From contig NZ_CP129118.1 of assembly GCF_033304615.1 (NCBI RefSeq), positions 554,001 through 618,000 on the forward strand: a DNA stretch of 64,000 nt, written 5' to 3'. Of this stretch, positions 46,491-55,808 are shown one piece after another. Both the position numbers and the translations under genes were made by a program. The stretch is from Sporosarcina oncorhynchi. Lineage in GTDB: Bacteria; Bacillota; Bacilli; Bacillales_A; Planococcaceae. Each line of letters begins with the position of its first letter. Within the stretch, counting starts at the first letter, position 1. The notes under the pieces are model-generated. The model was not told the origin of the DNA, did not search any database, and saw only the letters and a program-made list of their open reading frames with translations.

Positions 46491-46531
46491 CAGCCAACCC
46501 ATGCTTGCGTGAGTTGGCTTTGTGCATTTTA
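46491..46531 (+). terminator. Terminator after comK
   Basis: AGCCAAC-CCATGC-TTGC-GTGA-GTTGGCT stem followed by TTGTGCATTTT. The other bases between comK and the next gene show no gene or clear promoter. Confidence 0.6.
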
Positions 46532-46754
46532 TTAAGTAACTGCTGCTACGCCCAGTAAGTGACCGCCAACTCATCACTTTTCACGATAAACCGATGCTTA
46601 TATTCAATAAAAATAAGTATAGTTCGTTGATATCTATTTTAAACTTTGGCTAGCAGGGTAGAGTAATACTAGAAGCGTCAACCAAAAAAATATGTAACTT
46701 TATCCAAACTGGTACGACTACTCATATGAGAACAACTTAAAGGAGATGTTAGAT

Positions 46755-47708
46755 TTGAAGAAAAACAAAGTAATGCCATTCGCGATGTCAGCACTACTAG
46801 TTGGCAGCGCGTTAACACCTGCAATCGTATTTGCGCAAGATGATGTAAAAGAGGAAGAGAAAGAAATGACTCCATCATTCATTAAAGCAGAAGGAATTAT
46901 TGATAGTGTGGAAAAACGTGAGAACGCCACCTTCTACACTATCAAGAATGAAGACAAGCCTGCTGGTTTCTACGTGACAGACAAAACGCTTGTATTCGAC
47001 AATAGCGGTAAAGAAATTGCACTTGTTAAAGGCGATAAAGTGACAATCTATACAGACGCAAACAAGCCAATGCTTGCCATTTATCCACCACAATACAGCC
47101 CAGAGGTCGTCATTGTTGAAAAAGACGAAACGGGGAGCGTCGCGGTAGGCAAGTTCGATGAAACATTATTGAGTGAAGAACATTCTTTAAAATTGAATGT
47201 TGGAGAGAAGACAGAACTGTCTAGCCTCTCTGGTAAAGAAGTGAAAATAGACGACCTGGCAGGCAAAAATCTACTCGTATTCTATTCGATTACGACAATG
47301 AGCATCCCAGCACAGACACCACCTGAGAAAATCGTCGTATTAGATGACGTGAAGGACGAAGGAGAGTCTAAACCTGAGCCTCAAGAGCCTGAAACAACAC
47401 CTGATCCTGAAGCATCTGAAATGGAAGCTGCAGTCGAAGCAATTATTGCTGCCGACCACAAAATGGTGAAAGACGTTAAAATGGTTCCGCTTCGCGCGAT
47501 TGCAGAAGAACTTGGCTTTACAGTGAAGTCAACTGGCAATGGTGCAATTATTACTAAAGAAGGCGAAGCGCGTTCATTCACAATTACGCGTGGCGAAAAG
47601 AATTACGGCTACAATAAAGCCCTTCGCCAGTTCGAAGAAGCACCAGCTCTTCTTGAAAAATGGAAGACGTATGTGCCTGTTAGCTTTGTTGAAGATTTAA
47701 TGGAATAA
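46755..47708 (+). CDS. Secreted protein with CuAO-N-type (stalk) domain
   Basis: 317 aa. TTG 46755 preceded by AAAGGAG at 10 bases; the ATG at 46746 is too close to it. Signal peptide cut near VFAQD. An N-terminal beta-rich domain (about 45-195) is followed by a Pro/Glu linker. The C-terminal copper-amine-oxidase N-terminal-like domain (VPLRAIAEELGFTV ... WKTYVPVSFVEDLM) is a non-catalytic module frequent in exported Firmicute proteins and probably binds wall or polysaccharide. Its 3' end recurs at 56627, on the far side of the galactonate operon. Confidence 0.8.
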   Translation: MKKNKVMPFAMSALLVGSALTPAIVFAQDDVKEEEKEMTPSFIKAEGIIDSVEKRENATFYTIKNEDKPAGFYVTDKTLVFDNSGKEIALVKGDKVTIYTDANKPMLAIYPPQYSPEVVIVEKDETGSVAVGKFDETLLSEEHSLKLNVGEKTELSSLSGKEVKIDDLAGKNLLVFYSITTMSIPAQTPPEKIVVLDDVKDEGESKPEPQEPETTPDPEASEMEAAVEAIIAADHKMVKDVKMVPLRAIAEELGFTVKSTGNGAIITKEGEARSFTITRGEKNYGYNKALRQFEEAPALLEKWKTYVPVSFVEDLME

Positions 47709-47721
47709 GAAAATTACAGGC
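47640..47721 (+). repeat. Left copy of direct repeat (end of CuAO-type gene)
   Basis: The last 69 coding bases and the first bases after the stop recur at 56627-56707 with one substitution (TTAGC/TCAGC) and one indel. Together they bracket the 8.9 kb IclR/galactonate module. Confidence 0.9.
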
Positions 47722-47740
47722 ATGGATGTGCCATGTAGCG

Positions 47741-47787
47741 AAAAGCATTCTTTTTACCGAGACGCATCGGTAAAGAGAATGCTTTTT
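47741..47787 (+). terminator. Terminator after the CuAO-type gene
   Basis: AAAAGCATTCTTTTTACCG ... CGGTAAAGAGAATGCTTTTT forms a long stem with T-run. A related hairpin stands at the same distance from the right repeat copy (56727-56773). Confidence 0.85.
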
Positions 47788-47854
47788 ATATTGTTCATAA
47801 CAAACAATATCCGTCAGTCTTTGGTATATCTAATTCTGTCCGTTAGTAACACTA

Positions 47855-47917
47855 TTGTATTTGTTTAGTATTAATGAGTATAATTATAAAAAAGAACAAG
47901 GTTCCGCCTTACGGAAC
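47855..47917 (+). promoter_or_regulatory. iclR-type promoter with operator
   Basis: TTGTAT (47855-47860), 18-bp spacer, TATAAT (47879-47884). The palindrome GTTCCGCCTTACGGAAC at 47901-47917 lies just past the predicted start, suited to autorepression. The half-sites GTTCC/GGAAC recur twice before the aldolase gene. Confidence 0.7.
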
Positions 47918-47934
47918 TGGAAGGAGTTATTGAA

Positions 47935-48708
47935 TTGACTAACGGAATTGGAACAGTGCAATCTGTAGATCGTGCTCTGCTTATAGTAGAAAAGCTCCAA
48001 GCTGCCCCTAGGGGATTAGGCGTTACAGAATTGGCAACTGAACTGAAAGTTTCTAAGAGTACCGTTCACAGATTACTGATGTCCCTATTAAAAAAAGGCT
48101 TTGTCCAACAAGATTATGAAAATCAAAAGTACTTACTAGGACTGAAATTTATAGAGTTAGGTCAGTCTGTGACGGATAATATTGATATTCGAAAAATATC
48201 TTCTCTCCCTCTTCAAAAACTTGCAGAAAAGACTGGGGAAACTGCTCACTTGGTAATTAGGGATAGATATGAAATCGTTTATATCGATAAAATTGAAAGT
48301 TCTGCGACAATTAGGATGTTTTCCAACATCGGAAAGCGGGCGCCTATGCATTGTACAGGAGTTGGTAAGGCTATACTGGCATTCTTACCGGAACAAGACA
48401 TACTCGACATTGTTCGGGAGAAAGGTTTGGAAGGTTTTACACATAAAACGATTACTGAGCTTGAACCACTATTGGATCATTTATCCGGTATTCGCAGCAA
48501 AGGTTATTCCATTGATGATGAAGAGCATGAATTGGGTATAAAATGTGCAGCTGCACCTATATTAAACAGCAGAGGAGAAGTGATAGCAGGAATTAGTGTA
48601 GCAGGTCCGATTATGCGAGTTAGTGAGGAGAAATTAATCGATATGGCAACGGAAGTATTAAAAACGTCTAAAGAAATTTCGTTGGCTATGGGAGGAAAGT
48701 TATCCTAA
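47935..48708 (+). CDS. IclR-family transcriptional regulator
   Basis: 257 aa. TTG start at 47935 with AAGGAG. N-terminal winged helix (LGVTELATELKVSKSTVHRLLMSLLKKGFVQQ) and C-terminal effector domain (GKRAPMHCTGVGKAILAFL, GIKCAAAPI, AGISVAGP). IclR proteins typically govern sugar-acid or aromatic catabolism operons and respond to a pathway intermediate. The GTTCC-N7-GGAAC sites at its own promoter and ahead of the aldolase gene are its likely operators. Confidence 0.88.
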   Translation: MTNGIGTVQSVDRALLIVEKLQAAPRGLGVTELATELKVSKSTVHRLLMSLLKKGFVQQDYENQKYLLGLKFIELGQSVTDNIDIRKISSLPLQKLAEKTGETAHLVIRDRYEIVYIDKIESSATIRMFSNIGKRAPMHCTGVGKAILAFLPEQDILDIVREKGLEGFTHKTITELEPLLDHLSGIRSKGYSIDDEEHELGIKCAAAPILNSRGEVIAGISVAGPIMRVSEEKLIDMATEVLKTSKEISLAMGGKLS

Positions 48709-48779
48709 TTCGATATTTTGAATTGACTTTGTTTTCAGCTTTGCCTTATACTGAATATACATTTAGTAATTGAAACGTC

Positions 48780-48844
48780 GTTCCGTAATAAGGAACGACA
48801 ATATTTTTAAAGTATTAATGAAACACTGTTCCGTAATAAGGAAC
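48780..48844 (+). promoter_or_regulatory. Two operators of the galactonate-type operon
   Basis: GTTCCGTAATAAGGAAC occurs exactly twice, at 48780-48796 and 48828-48844, 48 bp centre to centre (about 4.5 helical turns). Both match the half-sites in the regulator's own promoter. The second ends 10 bp before the ribosome binding site, so it overlaps the transcript start or leader. Confidence 0.75.
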
Positions 48845-48864
48845 TGTGTTTAGGAGGTGCACAT

Positions 48865-49506
48865 TTGAAAACGATTATGGAAGAAATCACCGAAGAAAAA
48901 ATTGTTGCTATTATTCGCAGTGAATCTACAGAGAACTTAATCAAAACCGTAGATAGTCTATACAAGGGTGGAATTCGAGTAGTAGAAGTTACGCTTAACA
49001 CACCTGGTGCATTAAAAGGTATTGAAAATTTGAAAGCGCTTTACCCGAATTTAATCATAGGGGCTGGGACTGTTTTAGATTCTGAGACAGCTAGAATGTC
49101 AATTTTGTCTGGTGCAAGCTTTCTATTAGCTCCGACTTTGAGTCAAAAGACGATTGAAACAGCAAATCGTTATGATGTTCCATTAATACCTGGCGTCTTT
49201 ACACCTACAGAAGCATTGGCAGCTTACGAATATGGTTCTAAAATGGTGAAAATATTTCCGATACGAAAGCTTGGACCGGCATTTATAACAGATCTTAATG
49301 GTCCTCTACCATTTATCCGAACAATGGCAGTAGGAGGAATCTCGCTTGAAAATGCTAAAGAGTACCTTGATGCAGGTGCTACTTCACTTGGAATTGGCAG
49401 TTCGTTAGTCGATGACAATTTAGTACGAAAAGGGAATTTTGAAGAGATTGAAAGAAGAGCAAAGCGGTTTGTCGAGATTGCTAAAGAAGTTCATTCAGAA
49501 AGCTGA
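48865..49506 (+). CDS. 2-keto-3-deoxy-6-phospho-(glu/galacto)nate aldolase
   Basis: 213 aa. TTG start at 48865 after TAGGAGG. KDPG/KHG aldolase family (Eda/DgoA): catalytic Glu in VVEVTLNTPGA, IGAGTVLD, and the Schiff-base Lys in KMVKIFP. Splits the phosphorylated keto-deoxy sugar acid to pyruvate and glyceraldehyde 3-phosphate. With the kinase and dehydratase genes downstream this is best read as the DgoA step of D-galactonate catabolism. Confidence 0.88.
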   Translation: MKTIMEEITEEKIVAIIRSESTENLIKTVDSLYKGGIRVVEVTLNTPGALKGIENLKALYPNLIIGAGTVLDSETARMSILSGASFLLAPTLSQKTIETANRYDVPLIPGVFTPTEALAAYEYGSKMVKIFPIRKLGPAFITDLNGPLPFIRTMAVGGISLENAKEYLDAGATSLGIGSSLVDDNLVRKGNFEEIERRAKRFVEIAKEVHSES

Positions 49507-49528
49507 TAACTAGAAATGCGGTGAAGAA

Positions 49529-50557
49529 ATGTTTGCAATACTTATTGATTCGGGCACAACCAATTCAAGAATGCGATTAATAAACACTGAAAGCAATTTA
49601 ATTGTAGATAGTGAGAAAGTACGTATTGGCGTTAGGAATACAGCTATAGACGGGCATAATGGAGAATTGAAAATCCATCTTCGCAAAGGCCTGGAGGTAT
49701 TACTTGATAGAAATGTCTTGAAACCATCAGACATCGAGTATATTGTTGCTTCTGGGATGATCACTTCAAAATTGGGCCTTTTTGAAGTGCCGCATATTGT
49801 TGCTCCCGTAACTGTAAATGATTTTGTTGAAAGTTCAAAAGTGATTCAGATGGAAGAGTTTCATAACATCCCTTGTATATTTGTGCCCGGCATGAGCAAT
49901 GGGGTAATGCCTATGGATAATCTAATTGATGAAATTGACCAATTCGATGTGATGCGTGGAGAAGAAGTTGAGTCAATCGGTTTATTGAAGCAAATGGATT
50001 TAGTTGGTAAAGGAATATTGGTTCTGCCGGGATCCCATACGAAGTTTGTCATTGTTGATGAAAACCAGGCTTTATCTTCATGTTTATCGACTTTAGGCGG
50101 GGAAACACTTCTGGCGATGCAAAAAGAAACCATTCTATCAGATTCGCTGAGTGACAGTCTCATTCGGGAAGTGGATAAGAAGTTTCTTTTGAAAGGTTAT
50201 GAAGCTGCAAAAGTACATGGACTGACTAGAAGTTTTTATCATATTAGATTACTTCAGCTTTTCACTGATTTGAATGAGAATGAACGAGCGAATTATTTTG
50301 TCGGTTCTGTCATCTATGATGATATTCAATCTCTACGAAGCAGCTTGAAAGAAATGAAGGATATAAAGTGGATTGTTGTCGGTGGTACAAATCCACTGAA
50401 AAGTGCATTTGCTTATTTACTAAAGGAAGCAGATGAAAATTGGCAAGTGATTGAGGCAGATGATGGGCAAGTAGAGTATTCTGTCGTCATCGGTGCTTTA
50501 GAAGTTGCGAAGAGAATAGAAGGCATAAATGTACTTCAAAACACAAAAACTTATTAA
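49529..50557 (+). CDS. dgoK: 2-dehydro-3-deoxygalactonokinase
   Basis: 342 aa. ATG at 49529 following GGTGAAG. DgoK family: N-terminal IDSGTTNSRMRL phosphate motif, VASGMITS, VMRGEEVESIG, LPGSHTKFVIV and a C-terminal VGGTNPL. Transfers phosphate from ATP to 2-keto-3-deoxygalactonate in the cytosol. Its end overlaps the leader of the binding-protein gene. Confidence 0.88.
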   Translation: MFAILIDSGTTNSRMRLINTESNLIVDSEKVRIGVRNTAIDGHNGELKIHLRKGLEVLLDRNVLKPSDIEYIVASGMITSKLGLFEVPHIVAPVTVNDFVESSKVIQMEEFHNIPCIFVPGMSNGVMPMDNLIDEIDQFDVMRGEEVESIGLLKQMDLVGKGILVLPGSHTKFVIVDENQALSSCLSTLGGETLLAMQKETILSDSLSDSLIREVDKKFLLKGYEAAKVHGLTRSFYHIRLLQLFTDLNENERANYFVGSVIYDDIQSLRSSLKEMKDIKWIVVGGTNPLKSAFAYLLKEADENWQVIEADDGQVEYSVVIGALEVAKRIEGINVLQNTKTY

Positions 50558-50573
50558 ACAAGGAGGAATAATT

Positions 50574-51569
50574 ATGAAGAAGTTTATGAAAAGTATGGGC
50601 TTAGTTGCAGCTACTGCTCTAATGTTAGCAGTAGCAGGTTGCGGTAATGATAAAGACAGTTCAGGTTCTGCTGACGGAGCAAGTGATTTCCCTAAGAAGT
50701 CAATTACAATGATTTCACCGACGTCTGCTGGCGGAGGTACAGATGCAACAGCTAGAGCGTTAGCAGCTGATGTTGAAAAACATTTGGGCCAGTCGGTTGG
50801 TGTAGTGAATAAGCCAGGTGGCAGTGGTTCTGTTGGAATGACTGAAGGTGCGAATGCAAAACCAGATGGCTATACAGTCACTATGGTTATTGCAGAACTG
50901 ACGATGTTGGAGCATATGGGTGTGTCTACACTTAACCAAGACCAAATGAGAGCAATCGCTATGATCAATTTAGATCCAGCTGCACTTACAGTTGCTGCTG
51001 ATGCACCTTACAACACGTTGGAAGAGTTCATTGCATACGCGAAAGATCATCCGGGAGAGATCAAAGTTGGTAATGCGGGATCAGGTTCAATTTGGCACGT
51101 AGCAGCTGAGAGTTTGGCGAAAAATGCTGAAATCGAATTAAATCATATTCCATTTGAAGGTGCAGCACCAGCTGTTACAGCTTTAGTTGGTGGACATGTT
51201 GACGCTGTAACTGTCAGTCCGGCAGAAGTGAAAACGCAAATCGATGCTGGGAATTTAAAAACATTGGCAGTCATGTCCGATAAAAGAACAGACATTATGC
51301 CTGATGTGCCTACATTTGAAGAAGCAGGACTACCAACAGAAACAATTGCAACTTGGAGAGGTATAACTGTACCTAAAGATACGCCAGATGAGATTGCTGC
51401 GATTCTCGAAGATGCGTTTATGAAAGCCGCAGAAGAAGAAAACTTTAAGAAATTCATGAGCAGTAATGGATTAGGCGTCGAGGTGAAAGGCGCAGACGAG
51501 TTTACTACATTTATGGATGAAAACTATGATTACTATAAGCAGATGTTCGCGGAGTTAGGTTTGAACTGA
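50574..51569 (+). CDS. TTT transporter substrate-binding lipoprotein (TctC/Bug type)
   Basis: 331 aa from ATG 50574 with AAGGAGG; the longer frame from 50529 lies inside dgoK. Lipobox LAVAGC. Bug/TctC features: PKKSITMISPTSAGGGTDATAR, VVNKPGGSGSVG, KPDGYTV, and VPTFEEAGL. Binds a carboxylate outside the cell for the TctAB membrane pair encoded next; galactonate or a related aldonate is the expected ligand from context. A terminator-like hairpin follows. Confidence 0.88.
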   Translation: MKKFMKSMGLVAATALMLAVAGCGNDKDSSGSADGASDFPKKSITMISPTSAGGGTDATARALAADVEKHLGQSVGVVNKPGGSGSVGMTEGANAKPDGYTVTMVIAELTMLEHMGVSTLNQDQMRAIAMINLDPAALTVAADAPYNTLEEFIAYAKDHPGEIKVGNAGSGSIWHVAAESLAKNAEIELNHIPFEGAAPAVTALVGGHVDAVTVSPAEVKTQIDAGNLKTLAVMSDKRTDIMPDVPTFEEAGLPTETIATWRGITVPKDTPDEIAAILEDAFMKAAEEENFKKFMSSNGLGVEVKGADEFTTFMDENYDYYKQMFAELGLN

Positions 51570-51572
51570 AGA

Positions 51573-51604
51573 TAAAGACTGGGATTTCCCAGTCTTTATT
51601 TTTA
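51573..51604 (+). terminator. Intra-operon hairpin after the binding protein
   Basis: AAAGACTGGGA and TCCCAGTCTTT pair perfectly, followed by ATTTTT. Partial terminator that would raise the binding protein over the membrane subunits. Confidence 0.8.
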
Positions 51605-51633
51605 AACATAGGTAGAAGCGAGGGGTGTAGTGA

Positions 51634-52077
51634 ATGAAAGTTGCCCATATTACAAGTGGAATTATTTCGATCTTCATAGGTGGTTTTTTCTACTACTTGA
51701 CACTAGATTTTCCGGAAACAAAATCTACAGACACGGGTGCGGCATTTATGCCTAGGATTTATTGCGGATTATTAATTGTCTTCGGTTTAATCCTATTCAT
51801 TCAAGGCTTACTTGATAAGAATAAGGTTGAAAGAATCGATCGGACAATTGGTTATGCCCTAATTTCTATGGCAATTGTTCTTGCATACGTTTTGACAATG
51901 CCGTACATAGGTTTTTATATTTCTACAGCTTTGACGATTTTCGGACTTCTGCTTTTTTCAAAAGTAAGGAAAGTCAGTACATTAGTAAGCGTTCCGCTCG
52001 GGGCCATACTATTTGTTTATATCGTTTTTGGTATTCTTTTGAAAGTATCGATTCCGCTAGGATCGTTATTTTCATAA
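51634..52077 (+). CDS. TTT transporter small membrane subunit (TctB type)
   Basis: 147 aa. ATG at 51634 after GAAGCGAGGGG. Four predicted membrane segments; DTGAAFMPRIYCGLLI near residue 35 fits the family. Forms the transporter with TctA. Confidence 0.85.
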   Translation: MKVAHITSGIISIFIGGFFYYLTLDFPETKSTDTGAAFMPRIYCGLLIVFGLILFIQGLLDKNKVERIDRTIGYALISMAIVLAYVLTMPYIGFYISTALTIFGLLLFSKVRKVSTLVSVPLGAILFVYIVFGILLKVSIPLGSLFS

Positions 52078-52093
52078 ACAGGGGTGACAGTAA

Positions 52094-53569
52094 ATGAGTC
52101 TGCTTTTAGAAGGGATAGTTAATGTTTTTCATTGGGATGTTTTATTATTCCTTACTTTTGGAACGATATTAGGTATCGTAATTGGTTCTTTACCAGGTTT
52201 GACTTCGACGATGGGTGTAGCTCTTATGTTGCCGTTGACATTTGGAATGGAAGCGGTTCCAGGAATACTATTGTTGATTGGCGTCTATTTTGGCTCAGTG
52301 TATGGAGGGTCATTGACTGCTATATTGATCAATACTCCAGGTACACCTGCTTCAGCCGCTACTGTCATGGACGGATATCCGCTGACACAAAAAGGACAGG
52401 CCCAAAAGGCACTTACAGTCTCGACGATTTCCGCTGCAACGGGAGGTATTATCAGTGTAATTATACTGATTTTGGTCGCGCCTCAGTTGGCTAGCTTTGC
52501 ACTGAAATTTAGTGCACCTGAATCGTTTGCGCTAGCGCTGTTCGGTCTTTCGATTGTTTCAAGTATTGCGGGCAAGTCGATGGTAAAGGGGCTTATGGCC
52601 GGAACATTAGGCCTGTTGATTGCAACTATCGGATTAGATCCAATTGGAGGATTTCCTAGGTTTACTTTCGGCATGCCTGAGTTGACTACGGGAATTGGGT
52701 TTATCCCAATCATGATTGGTTTGTTCGCAGCTTCTGAAGCGTTTAAGTCAATGGAAGATATCTTCTCGGAAAATAAAGTGAAAGTAGCAATCGACAAGGT
52801 GAAATTGAAATGGGTAGAATTCAAAGTGCTGATCGGTACGATACTTCGGTCTGCTGGAATCGGCACGTTCACAGGAATGATACCAGGCGCAGGTGCTGAT
52901 ATTGCAGCTTTTGTAGCTTATAACGAAGCAAAACGTTTTTCAAAAGACAAAGAACAGTTCGGTAAAGGTGATTTACGGGGAGTTGCTGCTCCTGAAGCTG
53001 CGGGAAACAGTGTGACAGGCGGTGCGATGATTCCACTCTTAACGTTGGGCATACCGGGTGATGCAGTAACAGCAGTTTTGCTTGGAGCCCTGATGGTTCA
53101 AGGACTTCAACCTGGGCCGATGTTGTTTGAGTCAAATGGTCCTATTGTTTATACGTTATTTGTAGGAATGCTACTTGCGAATATATTAATCTTGGTTTTC
53201 GGACTACTGGGAATCCGTTTGTTCACAAAAGTATTGGCGATACCAAAGACAATCTTAACGCCACTGATTTTGATGCTGTGTGTAGTTGGCGCTTACTCAC
53301 TTGGAAATAACTATTTTGATGTAATTGTTATGTTCGTAGCAGGTGTTGTTGGATACTTCTTTAAAAGATTTGAAATTCCAGCTTCCCCAGTCATTTTAGG
53401 TCTAATTTTAGGACCGATGATGGAGAGTAACTTTAGGAGAGCACTCGTCATGTCGCAAGGTGATTTAAGTATATTCTATACAAGACCAATCACTGTTGTT
53501 CTATTAACAATCGCGATAATAACGCTATTTACGCCGTTATTTACAAAGAAAATCAAGAAAAATGCGTAA
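52094..53569 (+). CDS. TTT transporter large membrane subunit (TctA type)
   Basis: 491 aa. ATG at 52094 with AGGGGTGA. Family signature GSLPGLTSTMGVALMLPLTFGM, the GSVYGGSLTAILINTPGTPASAATVMDG block (read in parts), and about ten to twelve membrane segments. GMIPGAGADIAAFVAYNEAKR marks the second half repeat. Drives secondary uptake of the carboxylate bound by the TctC-type lipoprotein. Confidence 0.92.
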   Translation: MSLLLEGIVNVFHWDVLLFLTFGTILGIVIGSLPGLTSTMGVALMLPLTFGMEAVPGILLLIGVYFGSVYGGSLTAILINTPGTPASAATVMDGYPLTQKGQAQKALTVSTISAATGGIISVIILILVAPQLASFALKFSAPESFALALFGLSIVSSIAGKSMVKGLMAGTLGLLIATIGLDPIGGFPRFTFGMPELTTGIGFIPIMIGLFAASEAFKSMEDIFSENKVKVAIDKVKLKWVEFKVLIGTILRSAGIGTFTGMIPGAGADIAAFVAYNEAKRFSKDKEQFGKGDLRGVAAPEAAGNSVTGGAMIPLLTLGIPGDAVTAVLLGALMVQGLQPGPMLFESNGPIVYTLFVGMLLANILILVFGLLGIRLFTKVLAIPKTILTPLILMLCVVGAYSLGNNYFDVIVMFVAGVVGYFFKRFEIPASPVILGLILGPMMESNFRRALVMSQGDLSIFYTRPITVVLLTIAIITLFTPLFTKKIKKNA

Positions 53570-53581
53570 GGAGAATAAAAA

Positions 53582-54730
53582 ATGAAAATTACTGGATATG
53601 AGCTGTTTCAAGTACCACCAAGATGGCTTTTCCTGAAAATCGAGACAGACGAAGGCCTAATTGGTTGGGGTGAGCCTGTTGTCGAAGGAAGAGCACATAC
53701 AGTAAAAGCCTGTGTTGAAGAACTGATGGAATATCTGATAGGTAAGGATCCGATGAGAATTGAAGACCACTGGAATATGTTGTATCGGTCTGGGTTTTAC
53801 AGAGGCGGCCCAATTCTAATGAGTGCCATCTCAGGAATTGATCAAGCACTGTGGGATATAAAGGGAAAGTACTTTAATGCACCTATTTACCAACTAATGG
53901 GTGGGGCTTGTAGGGAATCCATAAAAGTGTACTCTTGGATCGGTGGGGATCGACCAACAGACGTTGGTGAAGCAGCCGAGTCTGTTGTCGAGGCAGGGTT
54001 TACAGCTGTCAAAATGAACGGCACCGAAGAACTGCAATATATTGATACACATGAAAAAATCGATCAGACACTTGAGAGAGTTGCAGCAGTTCGTGAAGCG
54101 GTTGGTGAATATGTAGGCATCGGAATCGATTTCCACGGCCGTGTACACAAACCGATGGCGAAAGTTTTGGCAAAGGAATTGGAACAGTTTAGACCGATGT
54201 TCATCGAAGAACCTGTACTATCAGAAAATCTGGAGGCCATTAGGGAAATCGCCAACCACACGTCTATCCCTATAGCTACTGGTGAAAGAATGTTTTCAAG
54301 ATGGGATTTCAAGAAGCTTCTGAGCGATGGGTATGTCGATATTATACAACCGGATTTGTCTCATGCAGGTGGCATAACTGAAGTGAAGAAAATCGCGAGT
54401 ATGGCGGAAGCGTATGATGTTGCATTGGCTCCGCATTGTCCACTTGGTCCGATTGCACTAGCCGCTTGTTTGCAAGTGGACGCCACTTGTCATAATGCAT
54501 TCATTCAAGAACAAAGCTTAGGCATTCATTATAATCAGGGCAGCGATCTATTGGACTACATTAAAGATAAATCCGTATTTGACTATAATGATGGGTATGT
54601 ATCAATACCTGAAGGACCGGGCTTAGGCATTGAGATTGATGAAGACTATGTTAGAGCGATGGCTGAAGTTGGCCATAACTGGAAAAATCCTGTTTGGAGA
54701 CATAAAGATGGCAGTATTGCAGAATGGTGA
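53582..54730 (+). CDS. dgoD: D-galactonate dehydratase-type enolase superfamily enzyme
   Basis: 382 aa, the length of E. coli DgoD. ATG at 53582 with AAGGAG. Mandelate-racemase/enolase fold: metal ligands in [16 protein letters not shown] and [10 protein letters not shown], catalytic His in [13 protein letters not shown], plus the capping N-terminus ([22 protein letters not shown]). Removes water from D-galactonate to give 2-keto-3-deoxygalactonate. Other acid-sugar dehydratases share these motifs, but DgoK and the aldolase beside it support galactonate. Confidence 0.85.
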   Translation: MKITGYELFQVPPRWLFLKIETDEGLIGWGEPVVEGRAHTVKACVEELMEYLIGKDPMRIEDHWNMLYRSGFYRGGPILMSAISGIDQALWDIKGKYFNAPIYQLMGGACRESIKVYSWIGGDRPTDVGEAAESVVEAGFTAVKMNGTEELQYIDTHEKIDQTLERVAAVREAVGEYVGIGIDFHGRVHKPMAKVLAKELEQFRPMFIEEPVLSENLEAIREIANHTSIPIATGERMFSRWDFKKLLSDGYVDIIQPDLSHAGGITEVKKIASMAEAYDVALAPHCPLGPIALAACLQVDATCHNAFIQEQSLGIHYNQGSDLLDYIKDKSVFDYNDGYVSIPEGPGLGIEIDEDYVRAMAEVGHNWKNPVWRHKDGSIAEW

Positions 54731-54756
54731 CGAATAGGCTTGAGGAGGAACTGATC

Positions 54757-55728
54757 ATGAAACCTAAAGTATACATCGCCAAGCCGGTACCAAAAGAAGT
54801 TGAAGATTTGATTGCCCGGCATTGTGATTATAAAATGTGGCGCAAAGATGAACCGATTCCAGAGAGTGAACTGCTGAAGGAAATAGCCGATGTAGAAGGG
54901 CTGATGACGCCGAAAGGCATTATTACAAAAGAGTTTCTAGAAAAAGCACCGAATTTGAAAATAGTAAGCAATATAGCAGTCGGATACGATGGATTTGATA
55001 TCTCAGCTATGAAAGAACGAAATATTATTGGAACGCATACACCATTCGTATTAGATGATGCGGTGGCGGATCTCGTATTCGGGCTTATTCTTAATACAGC
55101 GAGAAGAATAAACGAGTTCGATCAATACGTGAAAAACAGCGAGTGGAATCATCATTTGGACAGTGAAGCGTATTTCGGAAAAGATGTCCATCATGCAACG
55201 TTAGGAATTATCGGGCTTGGACGTATCGGTGAGAAAATTGTTAAAAGAGCCAAATTAGGTTTTGATATGAATGTGATTTATCACAACACATCTAGAAAGT
55301 ATGATTTGGAAAGCAAGTATTCCATTGACTATCGAGAAATGAATGATGTGTTGAAAGAGGCAGACTTTGTCGTGTTAATGTTGCCTTTAAAGGAGTCGAC
55401 ATATCACATAATGGGCAGCGCTGAGTTCGGAATGATGAAAGAAGATGCAGTTTTCATTAATTGTTCAAGAGGAAAAGTAGTGGATGAAGAAGCATTGATT
55501 GACGCCTTGCAAAACAATCAAATTAGAGCTGCCGGATTGGACGTTTTTGAAGTTGAACCGATTGATAAAGATAATCCATTACTGAAAATGAAAAACGTCA
55601 TTACGTTACCACATATAGGATCTTGTACAAGAGATGCAAGATTCGACATGGCAATGAAAGCAGCGGAGAATCTAGTCACGGGTTTGACAGGTAAAACACC
55701 GCCAAATGTTGTAAAAGAACTACAATGA
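54757..55728 (+). CDS. D-2-hydroxyacid dehydrogenase (2-ketoaldonate / glyoxylate reductase type)
   Basis: 323 aa from ATG 54757, preceded by GAGGAGG; the GTG at 54724 overlaps dgoD. NAD(P)-binding GLGRIGEKIVKRAK, catalytic Arg in NCSRGKVVDEEAL, Glu in LDVFEVEPI and His in LPHIGSCTRDAR. Interconverts a 2-keto acid and a D-2-hydroxy acid in the cytosol. It may feed 2-keto-aldonates into galactonate or gluconate; exact substrate not determinable. Confidence 0.85.
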   Translation: MKPKVYIAKPVPKEVEDLIARHCDYKMWRKDEPIPESELLKEIADVEGLMTPKGIITKEFLEKAPNLKIVSNIAVGYDGFDISAMKERNIIGTHTPFVLDDAVADLVFGLILNTARRINEFDQYVKNSEWNHHLDSEAYFGKDVHHATLGIIGLGRIGEKIVKRAKLGFDMNVIYHNTSRKYDLESKYSIDYREMNDVLKEADFVVLMLPLKESTYHIMGSAEFGMMKEDAVFINCSRGKVVDEEALIDALQNNQIRAAGLDVFEVEPIDKDNPLLKMKNVITLPHIGSCTRDARFDMAMKAAENLVTGLTGKTPPNVVKELQ

Positions 55729-55749
55729 ACTATTGTAAATTCATCAAAT

Positions 55750-55793
55750 AGTAAAAGACGATATTCTTGTAGACTAGAATATCGTCTTTTACT
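55750..55793. terminator. Long hairpin between dehydrogenase and isomerase genes
   Basis: A perfect 18-bp stem (AGTAAAAGACGATATTCT and complement) with an 8-base loop. The ribosome binding site of the next gene (AGGAGG) begins directly after it, so it may regulate or insulate that gene. Confidence 0.8.
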
Positions 55794-55808
55794 ACAGGAG
55801 GAACTTAA

